From Solirubrobacteraceae bacterium (GTDB lineage: Bacteria; Actinomycetota; Thermoleophilia; Solirubrobacterales; Solirubrobacteraceae), in assembly GCA_025935735.1 (NCBI GenBank), contig JAICUS010000084.1:1-14680 (forward strand): 14,680 nucleotides of DNA, written 5' to 3'. A program made the position numbers and the translations under genes. The notes beneath the pieces were generated by a model. It was given only the letters and a program-made list of their open reading frames with translations, was not told the DNA's origin and ran no database searches. How positions within the stretch are numbered: the first letter of the stretch is position 1; each line of letters begins with the position of its first letter. This document shows, piece after piece, positions 7,352 through 14,295 of the stretch.

Positions 7352-7357
7352 AGTCGC

Positions 7358-9025
7358 ATGGAGAGTCACGCCGCGAGCGCCGGCGTCCCCGCGCCCGAGG
7401 ACGCAGGGTCCCTGTTCGTTCGCCAGTCGTCGGGCCTGGTGCGGGCGTTCCGGCCCTTCGACGCCTTCTGCTACGCGATCTACGCCGACAGCATCATCGC
7501 CGCGGCGGCGCTGAGCTATCAGGTCGGCTGGCCATTCAACCGGGCCAACATCCCGCTCGGCATCGTCATCACCTGCCTGGCGTTCATGCCGACGTTCGCC
7601 GTGTACTCGATGCTCATGCACCTCATGCCGCGCGCGGGCGGCGACTACGTGTGGCAGTCGCGCTCGCTCGGCGGCTTCTGGGGCTACATCCTGATCTTCG
7701 GGCCGCTGATGATCGGCCCGTGGTTCTTCATGGCCGGCAACGTGCTGCCGGGGGCGACGCTGGCCACCGCCCCGTTGTTCGTGTCACTCGGCGGCGTGCT
7801 GGGAGCCGAGTGGCCGGTGCACTTCGCCAACTGGCTGGTGACCAAGGACGGGCAGTTCGCCTTCTATTGCTTCTACATCTGCTTCGCGTTCGTGGTGGTG
7901 GCGCTGGGGATGCGCTTCTACGCCCGCTTCCAGCGCTGGTCGTTCTACATCGGCTGCGCCGGGATCGTCACCTACATGATCATCCTGCTCACCACGTCGC
8001 ACGGTGAGTTCGTGTCGTCGTTCAACCACTTCATGGCGAACACGTTCCACTACGGCAACGGCAACGCGTACCAGCACATCATCGACCAGGCGACCAAGAA
8101 CGGCTATCACCCGGTGGGGGCCGGCGACTGGTCGTGGAAGCACACGATCCTGATCGGCCCGGTGCTGGCCTACACGTTCCTGTTCGTGGCCTGGTCGGGG
8201 AACCTGGCCGGCGAGATCTCCGGCATGGGCCAGTACAAGCGCTCGCTGCGCACGATCCTCGGCGCCAACACGTTCGCCATGGTGGTGTGCGCGATCTTCA
8301 TGCTCGCGGTCATCTCCACGGTCTCCAACCAGTTCTTCACCAGCTCGAACTTCGTCGGCTCCGCGCTGGGCAACGGCGACGTGCCCGTCACCCCGGTCTA
8401 CTCGATCTTCATCATGTCGATGGTCTCGAGCCCCTGGCTGTGGTTGTGGATCATGATCACGTTCAGCGCCTGGTTCTGGATCTGGCCGACCAACAACTTC
8501 GTCGGCTCGACCCGGTTCCAGTTCGCCATGGCCTATGACCGGATGCTGCCGAGCAAGCTCACCACCGTGGTCGGCCGTACCGGCACCCCGATCTACGCGC
8601 TCGCGCTGTCCTGGGTCGGCTCGCTGATCTTCGGGATCCTGTTCTGGTACACGAGCTTCTCCAAGCTCACGCTCGACCTGCCGCTGTTCGCGGCGATCGC
8701 CTTCGGCGGCTCCACGCTGGCCGGCGGTCTGATGCCGTTCCGGGCCTCCACCAAGCGCATCTATCAGGGCTCGGTGCTGTCGAAGTACCACGTCGGCCCG
8801 CTGCCGCTGATCACGTTCCTGTCGGCGCTCGGGCTCCTCTACTTCGTGTTCATGATCTACCTTTACGCGACCGACTCGCGCTACGGGGTGAACTCGAAGA
8901 CCGGCCTGTGGTTCGTGATCGGCCTGTTCGCGCTGGCCATCGTGTTCTACTACGGCTTCAAGGGGCTGCGCCGGCGGCAGGGCATGGACGTGTCGCGTAC
9001 GTACCGGGAGATCCCGTCGGACTGA
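7358..9025 (+). CDS. APC-superfamily permease (amino acid or related solute transporter)
   Basis: This 555-residue integral membrane protein has a soluble N-terminal tail of about 30 residues and then many hydrophobic segments, consistent with about 12 transmembrane helices. Family hallmarks are MPRAGGDYVWQSR at residues 90-102 and the helix AYTFLFVAWSGNLAGEISG at about 271-289. A long hydrophilic stretch of about 45 residues (around 215-262, rich in His, Asn and Tyr) interrupts the helices and is probably an extracytoplasmic loop. It would import an amino acid, amine or similar small solute driven by an ion gradient; the substrate is not readable. It is the first gene of a compact operon: its TGA overlaps the ATG of the metallophosphoesterase by one base. 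Control by the PucR-type regulator upstream is likely from position. Confidence 0.9.
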   Translation: MESHAASAGVPAPEDAGSLFVRQSSGLVRAFRPFDAFCYAIYADSIIAAAALSYQVGWPFNRANIPLGIVITCLAFMPTFAVYSMLMHLMPRAGGDYVWQSRSLGGFWGYILIFGPLMIGPWFFMAGNVLPGATLATAPLFVSLGGVLGAEWPVHFANWLVTKDGQFAFYCFYICFAFVVVALGMRFYARFQRWSFYIGCAGIVTYMIILLTTSHGEFVSSFNHFMANTFHYGNGNAYQHIIDQATKNGYHPVGAGDWSWKHTILIGPVLAYTFLFVAWSGNLAGEISGMGQYKRSLRTILGANTFAMVVCAIFMLAVISTVSNQFFTSSNFVGSALGNGDVPVTPVYSIFIMSMVSSPWLWLWIMITFSAWFWIWPTNNFVGSTRFQFAMAYDRMLPSKLTTVVGRTGTPIYALALSWVGSLIFGILFWYTSFSKLTLDLPLFAAIAFGGSTLAGGLMPFRASTKRIYQGSVLSKYHVGPLPLITFLSALGLLYFVFMIYLYATDSRYGVNSKTGLWFVIGLFALAIVFYYGFKGLRRRQGMDVSRTYREIPSD

Positions 9026-9960
9026 TGCCGCGGATCTTCTTCACCACGGACATCCACGGCTCCGACGTGTGCTGGCGCAAGTTCGTCAACGCGGGCAAGT
9101 TCTATGACGCCGACGTGCTGGTGCTCGGCGGCGACATCGCCGGCAAGGGGACGCTGCTGATCGAGGAGCGCGACGGCGGCTGGCACGCCAGCCGCGGCGG
9201 CCGCGGCTTCCGGGCGGACACGCGCGAGGAGCTCGAGGACCTCCTCGCCCGCACCCGGGACGCGGGCTTCTACCCCTACGTGGCAGCGCCCGAGGAGGCC
9301 GAGCGCTTCCGCGCCTCCGCCGAGGAGCGCGACGCGGTGTTCGAGCGGCTCGTGCGCGAGACGATGGCGCGCTGGGTCGCGCTGGCCGACGAGCGGCTTT
9401 CCGGCACCGGCCGGACGGTCGTCGTCACCTCCGGCAACGACGACCCGTTCTTCCTGGACAGCGCCTTCACCGGGTCGGCCGTGGTCGAGCAGGCCGAGGG
9501 CCGCGTCGTGGACCTCGACGGCCACGAGATGGTCAACCTCGGCTGGACGAACCCCACGCCCTGGCACACGCATCGCGAGGTGCCCGAGGACGAGCTGCTG
9601 AAGATGATCGCCGAGCAGGCCGACGGGGTGCGCGACCCGCAGAAGGCGATCTTCAACCTGCACGCGCCGCCGTACAACTCGGGCCTGGACATCGCGGCCG
9701 ATCTCGACGCGGAGCTGCGGCCCAAGGAGGGCGGCGCGGCCAAGGTCCCCGTCGGCAGCCAGGCGGTGCGGGCGGCGATCGAGCGCTACCAGCCGCTGCT
9801 CGGCCTGCACGGCCACATCCACGAGTCCCGCGGCGCGAGCAAGATCGGCCGCACGCTGTGCCTGAACCCGGGCTCGGTCTACGGCGAGGGCGTGCTCACG
9901 GCCGCGCTCGTCGAGCTGCGCAAGGGCAAGGTCAAGGGCTATCAACTGATCGAGGGCTGA
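9025..9960 (+). CDS. Metallophosphoesterase (calcineurin-like)
   Basis: This 311-residue protein carries all the metal-binding motifs of the calcineurin-like phosphoesterase superfamily in order: TTDIHG (Asp9, His11), GGD (Asp37), GND (Asn138), NLHAPP (His213) and GLHGHIH (His264, His266). Motif three is GNDD instead of the commoner GNH(D/E). An inserted region of about 90 residues (40-130), rich in Arg and Glu and likely helical, separates motifs two and three and may form a cap. The protein looks cytosolic, with no signal peptide. It would hydrolyse a phosphomono- or diester. The start at 9025 is chosen because it begins exactly at the family N-terminus (MPRIFFTTDIHG) and overlaps the permease stop as TGATG; upstream in-frame starts lie inside the permease. 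The co-operonic nucleotidyltransferase-like gene hints at nucleotide or nucleotidyl-linked substrates, but this is speculation. Confidence 0.88.
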   Translation: MPRIFFTTDIHGSDVCWRKFVNAGKFYDADVLVLGGDIAGKGTLLIEERDGGWHASRGGRGFRADTREELEDLLARTRDAGFYPYVAAPEEAERFRASAEERDAVFERLVRETMARWVALADERLSGTGRTVVVTSGNDDPFFLDSAFTGSAVVEQAEGRVVDLDGHEMVNLGWTNPTPWHTHREVPEDELLKMIAEQADGVRDPQKAIFNLHAPPYNSGLDIAADLDAELRPKEGGAAKVPVGSQAVRAAIERYQPLLGLHGHIHESRGASKIGRTLCLNPGSVYGEGVLTAALVELRKGKVKGYQLIEG

Positions 9961-9965
9961 GAACC

Positions 9966-10721
9966 ATGGGACGGCTCGAATCCAAGGTGGCGATCGTGAC
10001 CGGCGCGGCCGGCGGGATCGGGCGCGCGATGGTCAAGGCGCTCGCTCGCGAGGGCGCCGCGGTGGTCGCGGCCGACGTCGACGAGGCGCGGCTGGCCGAG
10101 ACCGCGCGCGAGGCCGAGGGCGACGTGGCCACGCGGCCGGCGGACGTCAGCCGCTCGGCCGACGTGAAGGCGCTGGTCGAGCTCGCGCTGGAGCGCCACG
10201 GGAAGCTGACCACGATCTGCAACAACGCGGCGATCAGCATCCCCGGCACCGTCGTGGAGATCGACGAGGACGACTTCTCGCGCACCCTCGACGTCAACCT
10301 GCGGGGTGTCTTCCTCGGCTGCCGGCATGCGATCCCGGCGATGCTCGACAACGGCGGTGGCTCGATCATCAACACCGGCTCGGTCAACAGCCTGGTCGCC
10401 GAGCCCTACCTGTCGGCCTACTGCGCGAGCAAGGGCGGCGTGCTGATGCTGACGAAGGCCATCGCGCTCGACTACGCTCGCCAGGGAGTGCGCTGCAACT
10501 GCATCTGCCCCGGCTGGGTCGACACGCCGATCAACTATCCGCATGCGGAGCGCATGGGCGGGCTCGACGAAGTGCTCGCCACCCTGCCCGAATGGCAGCC
10601 CGTGGGCCGCCAGGGCGAGCCGGAGGAGATCGCGGCCGCGGCCGTGTACCTGGCCTCCGACGAGTCCGCGTTCATGACCGGCAGCGCGTTCGTCATCGAC
10701 GGAGGCATGACGGCGCACTAG
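9966..10721 (+). CDS. NAD-type short-chain dehydrogenase/reductase, paralogue of the SDR at 4863
   Basis: This complete 251-residue SDR has TGAAGGIG at residues 12-19, Asp37 after the second strand (NAD+ type), CNNAA at 85-89, catalytic Ser139, and YCASK (Tyr152, Lys156). It parallels the SDR at 4863 almost throughout. Both share VAIVTGA.GGIGRA, the block LTT.CNNAA.SIPGTV, GC..AIPAM, and YCASKG..LMLTKA.ALD. Both also share the unusual substitution of CNNAA for NNAG. The ATG is preceded by GAGGG 9 bases upstream, inside the end of the phosphoesterase gene, with only 5 bases between the two genes. The product is probably a cytosolic dehydrogenase acting on the substrate, or a breakdown product of it, brought in by the APC permease. 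The reaction is not identifiable. Confidence 0.9.
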   Translation: MGRLESKVAIVTGAAGGIGRAMVKALAREGAAVVAADVDEARLAETAREAEGDVATRPADVSRSADVKALVELALERHGKLTTICNNAAISIPGTVVEIDEDDFSRTLDVNLRGVFLGCRHAIPAMLDNGGGSIINTGSVNSLVAEPYLSAYCASKGGVLMLTKAIALDYARQGVRCNCICPGWVDTPINYPHAERMGGLDEVLATLPEWQPVGRQGEPEEIAAAAVYLASDESAFMTGSAFVIDGGMTAH

Positions 10722-11465
10722 GTGTCCGCCACCGAGCTCCCCGACATCGCCTCCCGGCTCGTGGCCGAGGCGGCCGATCGCGGTGTCGCGCTGCGGCTGC
10801 TGGGCGGCCTGGCCGTGTGGCACCGCGCGTCCTCGCCGGCCCGCGCCGCGCTCGGGCGGGCGTACCCCGACCTCGACCTGGCGGGACGCCGCCGGCAGGC
10901 GAAGCCGGTGCGGCAGTTGCTCGAGGCCGCGGGCTTCGCGCCGGACCAGGTGTTCAACGCCGTGCAGGGCTCCGAGCGGCTGCTCTACCACGCGCCGGGG
11001 GCGGGCTGGCACATCGACGTGTTCCTCGACCGGTTCGCCATGTCGCACACGCTCGACCTGAGCGACCGCCTCGAAGTCGAGGCGCTCACGCTGCCCGGCG
11101 CCGAGCTGCTGCTCACCAAGCTCCAAGTGGCCGAGGTCAACCGCAAGGACCTCGGCGACAGCGCGATGCTGCTGTGGGACCACGAGCTGGCCTCCGCCGA
11201 CGGCGACGGGCGTATCAACGTGGAGCGCGTGGCCGAGCTGTGTGGCGAGGACTGGGGCCTGTTCACGACCGTCATGGACAACCTCGATCGGCTGGTCGAG
11301 CAGCTCGACGATCTGGTCGGAGAGGCGGCCGACCGCGAGCGGATCGCGGCGCGCGCGGCCGAGCTGCGCGCGCGTCTCGAGACGGCGCCGAAGTCGCGCC
11401 GCTGGCGCATGCGCGCGTCCGTCGGGCGGCGCAAGCGCTGGTATGAGACGCCGGAGGAGCGCTAG
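10722..11465 (+). CDS. MNT-fold nucleotidyltransferase-like protein
   Basis: The 247-residue protein shows the three elements of minimal nucleotidyltransferases: a Gly-Gly turn (RLLGGLAVWHR, Gly28-Gly29), an acidic D-x-D pair in YPDLDLAGRR (Asp50, Asp52) and a third acidic residue on a following strand (WHIDVFLD, Asp99). The segment LTLPGAELLLTKLQVAEVNRK followed by DLGD resembles the continuation in AbiEii-like and related uncharacterised nucleotidyltransferases. The C-terminal third is helical and strongly basic (RRWRMRASVGRRKRW). It might transfer a nucleotidyl group to a protein, RNA or small molecule; there is no recognisable partner antitoxin gene. The GTG start abuts the TAG of the SDR with no gap, so it is probably coupled to it. 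Its stop codon shares CTAG with the convergent isomerase gene. Fold assignment is fairly good; function is unknown. Confidence 0.65.
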   Translation: MSATELPDIASRLVAEAADRGVALRLLGGLAVWHRASSPARAALGRAYPDLDLAGRRRQAKPVRQLLEAAGFAPDQVFNAVQGSERLLYHAPGAGWHIDVFLDRFAMSHTLDLSDRLEVEALTLPGAELLLTKLQVAEVNRKDLGDSAMLLWDHELASADGDGRINVERVAELCGEDWGLFTTVMDNLDRLVEQLDDLVGEAADRERIAARAAELRARLETAPKSRRWRMRASVGRRKRWYETPEER

Positions 11466-12310
11466 CCGGGGAAGTGGCGGGCCATGCTCGCCCGCAGGAA
11501 GCGAGCGCTGCGGCGCAGGTTGTCCATCCCGATCTCGATGGTCGGGCCCTCGCCGTCCTCGATGCTCACCCAGCCGTCGAAGCAAGCGCGCGCGAGCGTG
11601 GAGAAGATCCGGTCGTAGTCGTTGGAGCCCTCGCCGATGACGCCGTGCTCGAGCGTGCCGTCGACGAGCCGGCGGTCGGACGCGTGCATGGTCGCGACCC
11701 GCGGGGCCACCCGCTCCAGCAGCGCGTACTGGTCCTCGCCGGCGACCACCGCGTTCGACGGGTCGAACTGCGCGCGCAGCCACGGGGAGTCGACCGCGTC
11801 GAGGATCGCCTCATAGCGGCGGGAGCTCTGGGCGAACTCCGGGTGCTGCCAGAGCGAGTCCTTGTAGTGGTTCTCCAGGCACATGACGACGCCCTCGGCC
11901 TCGGCGGCGGGAACCAGCTCCCACAGGCACTCCACGACCCAGCGCGTCGCCTCCGCCTCGTCCAGGCCCGGCCGGTTCTGGCCCGACAGCACGCGGCAGT
12001 GGCCGCCGCCGAGCTCGGCGGTCGCCTTGAGCATCTCGCGCGTGCGCGCGACCTCGCGGCGCCGCGCGTCCGCGTCCGGCTGGGTGAAGTCCGGCGAGTG
12101 GCACAGCATCGGCACCGCGAGCCCCTGGCGCTCGGCCTCCGCCCGCACCCGCGCGAGGTACCGCGCCTCGACAGACTCCAGGAACAGCGGATAGAGCTCG
12201 ACGCCGTCGACGTCCAGGCCGCCGGCCAGCTCGATCCAGTCGAAGACCGACATCCGGCGCTCGACGAGCGCGGCGAAGAACCCCTTGGGGAACGCGGCGA
12301 GGCGCGGCAA
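11462..12310 (-). CDS. Sugar phosphate isomerase/epimerase-like TIM-barrel protein
   Basis: The 282-residue protein belongs to the xylose-isomerase-like/AP-endonuclease-2 TIM-barrel family. The likely metal ligands are in the usual order: Glu146 (CLENHYKD), Asp183 (AQFDPSNA), His209 (TMHASDR) and Glu251 (SIEDGEG). Such enzymes isomerise or epimerise sugars, keto-sugars or inositol derivatives in the cytosol. The start is TTG at 12310: it is the only start codon between the upstream stop and the conserved N-terminus (LAAFPKGFF). The next ATG, at residue 20, would remove the first strand. No clear ribosome binding site is seen. It is the last gene of the ABC transporter operon, 21 bases after permease 2 and in the same frame. 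It probably processes the imported sugar or polyol. Its stop overlaps the convergent nucleotidyltransferase gene by 4 bases. Confidence 0.85.
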   Translation of the reverse strand: MPRLAAFPKGFFAALVERRMSVFDWIELAGGLDVDGVELYPLFLESVEARYLARVRAEAERQGLAVPMLCHSPDFTQPDADARRREVARTREMLKATAELGGGHCRVLSGQNRPGLDEAEATRWVVECLWELVPAAEAEGVVMCLENHYKDSLWQHPEFAQSSRRYEAILDAVDSPWLRAQFDPSNAVVAGEDQYALLERVAPRVATMHASDRRLVDGTLEHGVIGEGSNDYDRIFSTLARACFDGWVSIEDGEGPTIEIGMDNLRRSARFLRASMARHFPG

Positions 12311-12311
12311 C

Positions 12312-12335
12312 CTAGTGGCGCACCCGCACCACTAG
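12312..12335 (-). other. Hairpin between permease 2 and the isomerase gene
   Basis: CTAGTGG and CCACTAG (12312-12318 and 12329-12335) form a perfect 7-bp stem around a 10-base loop. On the minus strand the stem contains the permease stop codon, and it ends one base before the AGG that precedes the isomerase TTG start. Its position could tune translation or stability of the last gene, or it may be a chance dyad. Confidence 0.35.
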
Positions 12336-13288
12336 CGCTGCCGGCTCCCGCGCCCGTAGAGCAGCAGGATCAGCAGGATCGTGACCCCGTAGACGATGTT
12401 GCGCCCGTACTCGGGCATGTTCTCGGCCTGCAGCACGCTGATCAGCGCCACCAGCGTGATCGAGCCCGCGACCGCGCCGAGGTAGTGCCCGCGGCCGCCG
12501 AGGATCGACACGCCGCCGATCACCACCGCCGTGATCGACTGGAACAGGAAGGGGTCCCCCATCCCCAGCGCCGGCTGGCCGCCGTAGCCGACGAGGACGA
12601 TGCCGGCCACCGCCGCCATCAGCCCGCTGAGCATGTAGAGCGCGACCGTCACCATCCGCACGTTCACCGCCGCCAGGAACGCGGCGCGCGGGTTGTTGCC
12701 GATGACGTACACGCGTCTCCCGAACGTGGTCGCCGACAGCGCGAAGGTGACCAGCAGGATCACCCCGAGCCACAGGAACAGGTCGGCGGGGATGCCCAGC
12801 ACGTGCCCGCGGACGGCCGAGCGCACGACGTCGGGCGCATAGGACGCGCACGACTCGCAGGTGAGCCCGTTGCTGCGGCCGAGCGTCAGCCCCTCCATGA
12901 TGCCGTTCATGCCGAGCGTCATGACGACCGCCGGGACCGACAGGTAGGCGACGCCGAGCCCGTTGATCAGCCCGACCCCGAGCCCGAGGCCGAGCGTCAG
13001 GGCCACGGCGGTGAACGCCCGGCCGTCGCGGCCGAGCGAGGAGGTGACGAGCAGGATCGCGGCGCCGTTGAGCACCCACGGCACCGAGAGGTCGATGCCG
13101 CCGATCAGGATCACGAACGCCTGGCCGGCGGCCACGAAGCCGACGAAGGACGCGATCTCGAGGATCGCCTGGATGCCGTTCCAGCTCGCGAAGCCGGGCT
13201 TGAGGATCTCGCCCACGACGAACACGAGCACAGCGGCGCCGAACGCGTAGAGGATCCGCCGGCGGTCGGCGGTCAGGTAGGCCGTCAT
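12332..13288 (-). CDS. Sugar ABC transporter permease (RbsC-like), second permease
   Basis: This 318-residue membrane protein belongs to the branched-chain amino acid/ribose-type permease family. It has the characteristic GQAFVILIGGIDLSVPWVLN segment at about residues 55-74, FGRRVYVIGNNPRAAFLAAVN in the cytoplasmic loop, and the VVIGGVSILGGRGHYLGAVAG signature near the C-terminus. It would form half of the heterodimeric membrane channel with the permease encoded just upstream. The ATG at 13288 overlaps the previous stop as ATGA. The frame stays open well upstream of it, but that part is only the other-frame reading of permease 1. An external loop carries a Cys-x-x-Cys pair (Cys144, Cys147 in GLTCESCASY). 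The imported sugar or polyol cannot be told from the permease. Confidence 0.9.
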   Translation of the reverse strand: MTAYLTADRRRILYAFGAAVLVFVVGEILKPGFASWNGIQAILEIASFVGFVAAGQAFVILIGGIDLSVPWVLNGAAILLVTSSLGRDGRAFTAVALTLGLGLGVGLINGLGVAYLSVPAVVMTLGMNGIMEGLTLGRSNGLTCESCASYAPDVVRSAVRGHVLGIPADLFLWLGVILLVTFALSATTFGRRVYVIGNNPRAAFLAAVNVRMVTVALYMLSGLMAAVAGIVLVGYGGQPALGMGDPFLFQSITAVVIGGVSILGGRGHYLGAVAGSITLVALISVLQAENMPEYGRNIVYGVTILLILLLYGRGSRQR

Positions 13289-14295
13289 CGCCGCCCCCGC
13301 GCGAGCCGGCCGACCAGCGTCCCCAGCACCACCGCCACGACGAGGAACAACCCCTGGTAGAAGGACTGGTAGAGCGGGTCGATGTGGGCGAAGAACAGCA
13401 CGTTGACCACCAGCGTCAGCGCGAACGCCCCGCAGATCGACCCCACCGCGCTGCCGCGGCCGCCGAAGAAGTTCACGCCGCCCAGCACCACCGCGGCGAT
13501 CGAGGTGAGCACGTAGACGTCGCCGCCGGTCGCGTCGCCGGACGTCGTGGTGGCGCCGAGGAAGAGCCCCGCGATCGCCGCGAACGCGCCGCTGACCACG
13601 TAGGCCGCCACGGTCGTGCGCGCGACGTGGATGCCGCTCGCCCGCGCCGCCTCCTCGTCGTTGCCCAGCGCGTAGACCGACATGCCGAAGCTCGTCCGGC
13701 GGAACGCGAACCACAGCGCGAGCACGATCGCCAGGTAGATGAGCGCGGTGGGCGCGTTCGGGTTGGTCAGCGCGTTGGTGTAGCCCTCCGGGATCTTGCC
13801 CCCGGGCTGCGGCAGGATCTTGATCGCCAGCCCCTGGTAGATCGAGAGCGTGGCGAGCGTGACCAGGATCGGCTGCAGCCGCGCGCGGGCGACGAGCAGG
13901 CCGTTCAGCACGCCGCCCGCCGCGCCGACGAGGATGATGATCACGCTCCACAGGACCATCGTCGCGGCGTCTCCCCGTATGTGCGTCGCCGCCAGGCTGA
14001 CGCTGACGCTGATCATGCCGCCGATCGAGAGGTCCAGGCCGCGCGTGAGGACGACGACGCTCTGCCCCACGGCGGCGAAGACGAGCGGCATCGACGTGTT
14101 CAGGAACGACAGCCAGTCGAACCCGGTCGGGAACGTGTCCTGATCGTTGTAGTAGAAGGCGATCCAGGCGACGAGCGTCAGCGTGAGGATGATCCAGGCC
14201 AGCAGCAGCGGCGCGCTCTGGACCGTGAAGTGCCGCCAGCGGCTGAGGCGGCGGTACCCCCGCGGGGCGACCTCGGCGGCCGGAACGCTAGACAT
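13285..14295 (-). CDS. Sugar ABC transporter permease (RbsC-like), first permease
   Basis: This 336-residue membrane protein has about eight or more hydrophobic helices. The family segments are GQSVVVLTRGLDLSIGGMIS after the second or third helix, FGMSVYALGNDEEAARASGIH in the cytoplasmic coupling loop, and AAVVLGGVNFFGGRGSAVGS near the C-terminus. It pairs with permease 2 and the RbsA-type ATPase to import a sugar, polyol or related solute. The ATG at 14295 lies inside the end of the ATPase gene (8-base overlap) and has GGAG 7 bases upstream (complement of 14303-14306), supporting this start. The N-terminal about 28 residues are polar and basic and probably cytoplasmic. No gene for a periplasmic binding protein is in the window; it is likely beyond the right edge. 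Confidence 0.9.
   Translation of the reverse strand: MSSVPAAEVAPRGYRRLSRWRHFTVQSAPLLLAWIILTLTLVAWIAFYYNDQDTFPTGFDWLSFLNTSMPLVFAAVGQSVVVLTRGLDLSIGGMISVSVSLAATHIRGDAATMVLWSVIIILVGAAGGVLNGLLVARARLQPILVTLATLSIYQGLAIKILPQPGGKIPEGYTNALTNPNAPTALIYLAIVLALWFAFRRTSFGMSVYALGNDEEAARASGIHVARTTVAAYVVSGAFAAIAGLFLGATTTSGDATGGDVYVLTSIAAVVLGGVNFFGGRGSAVGSICGAFALTLVVNVLFFAHIDPLYQSFYQGLFLVVAVVLGTLVGRLARGRR

Noticed and set aside
5513..7621. A 702-codon open frame on the minus strand covering the whole PucR-type gene
   Set aside because: Composition is almost only Arg, Ala, Gly, Pro, His and Val without any recognisable domain. It is the usual antisense reading of a GC-rich gene, and the plus strand has a clear domain-bearing protein.
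10722..11465. Toxin of a type IV (AbiE-like) toxin-antitoxin pair
   Set aside because: The nucleotidyltransferase motifs suggest the fold, but no antitoxin-like gene adjoins it. The upstream partner is an SDR and the downstream one a convergent isomerase.
11474..13360. A 628-codon plus-strand open frame across the isomerase and permease 2
   Set aside because: It is rich in Asp, Arg, Gln, His and Pro and crosses two real genes on the opposite strand that have clear metal ligands and membrane helices. No domain is visible in it.
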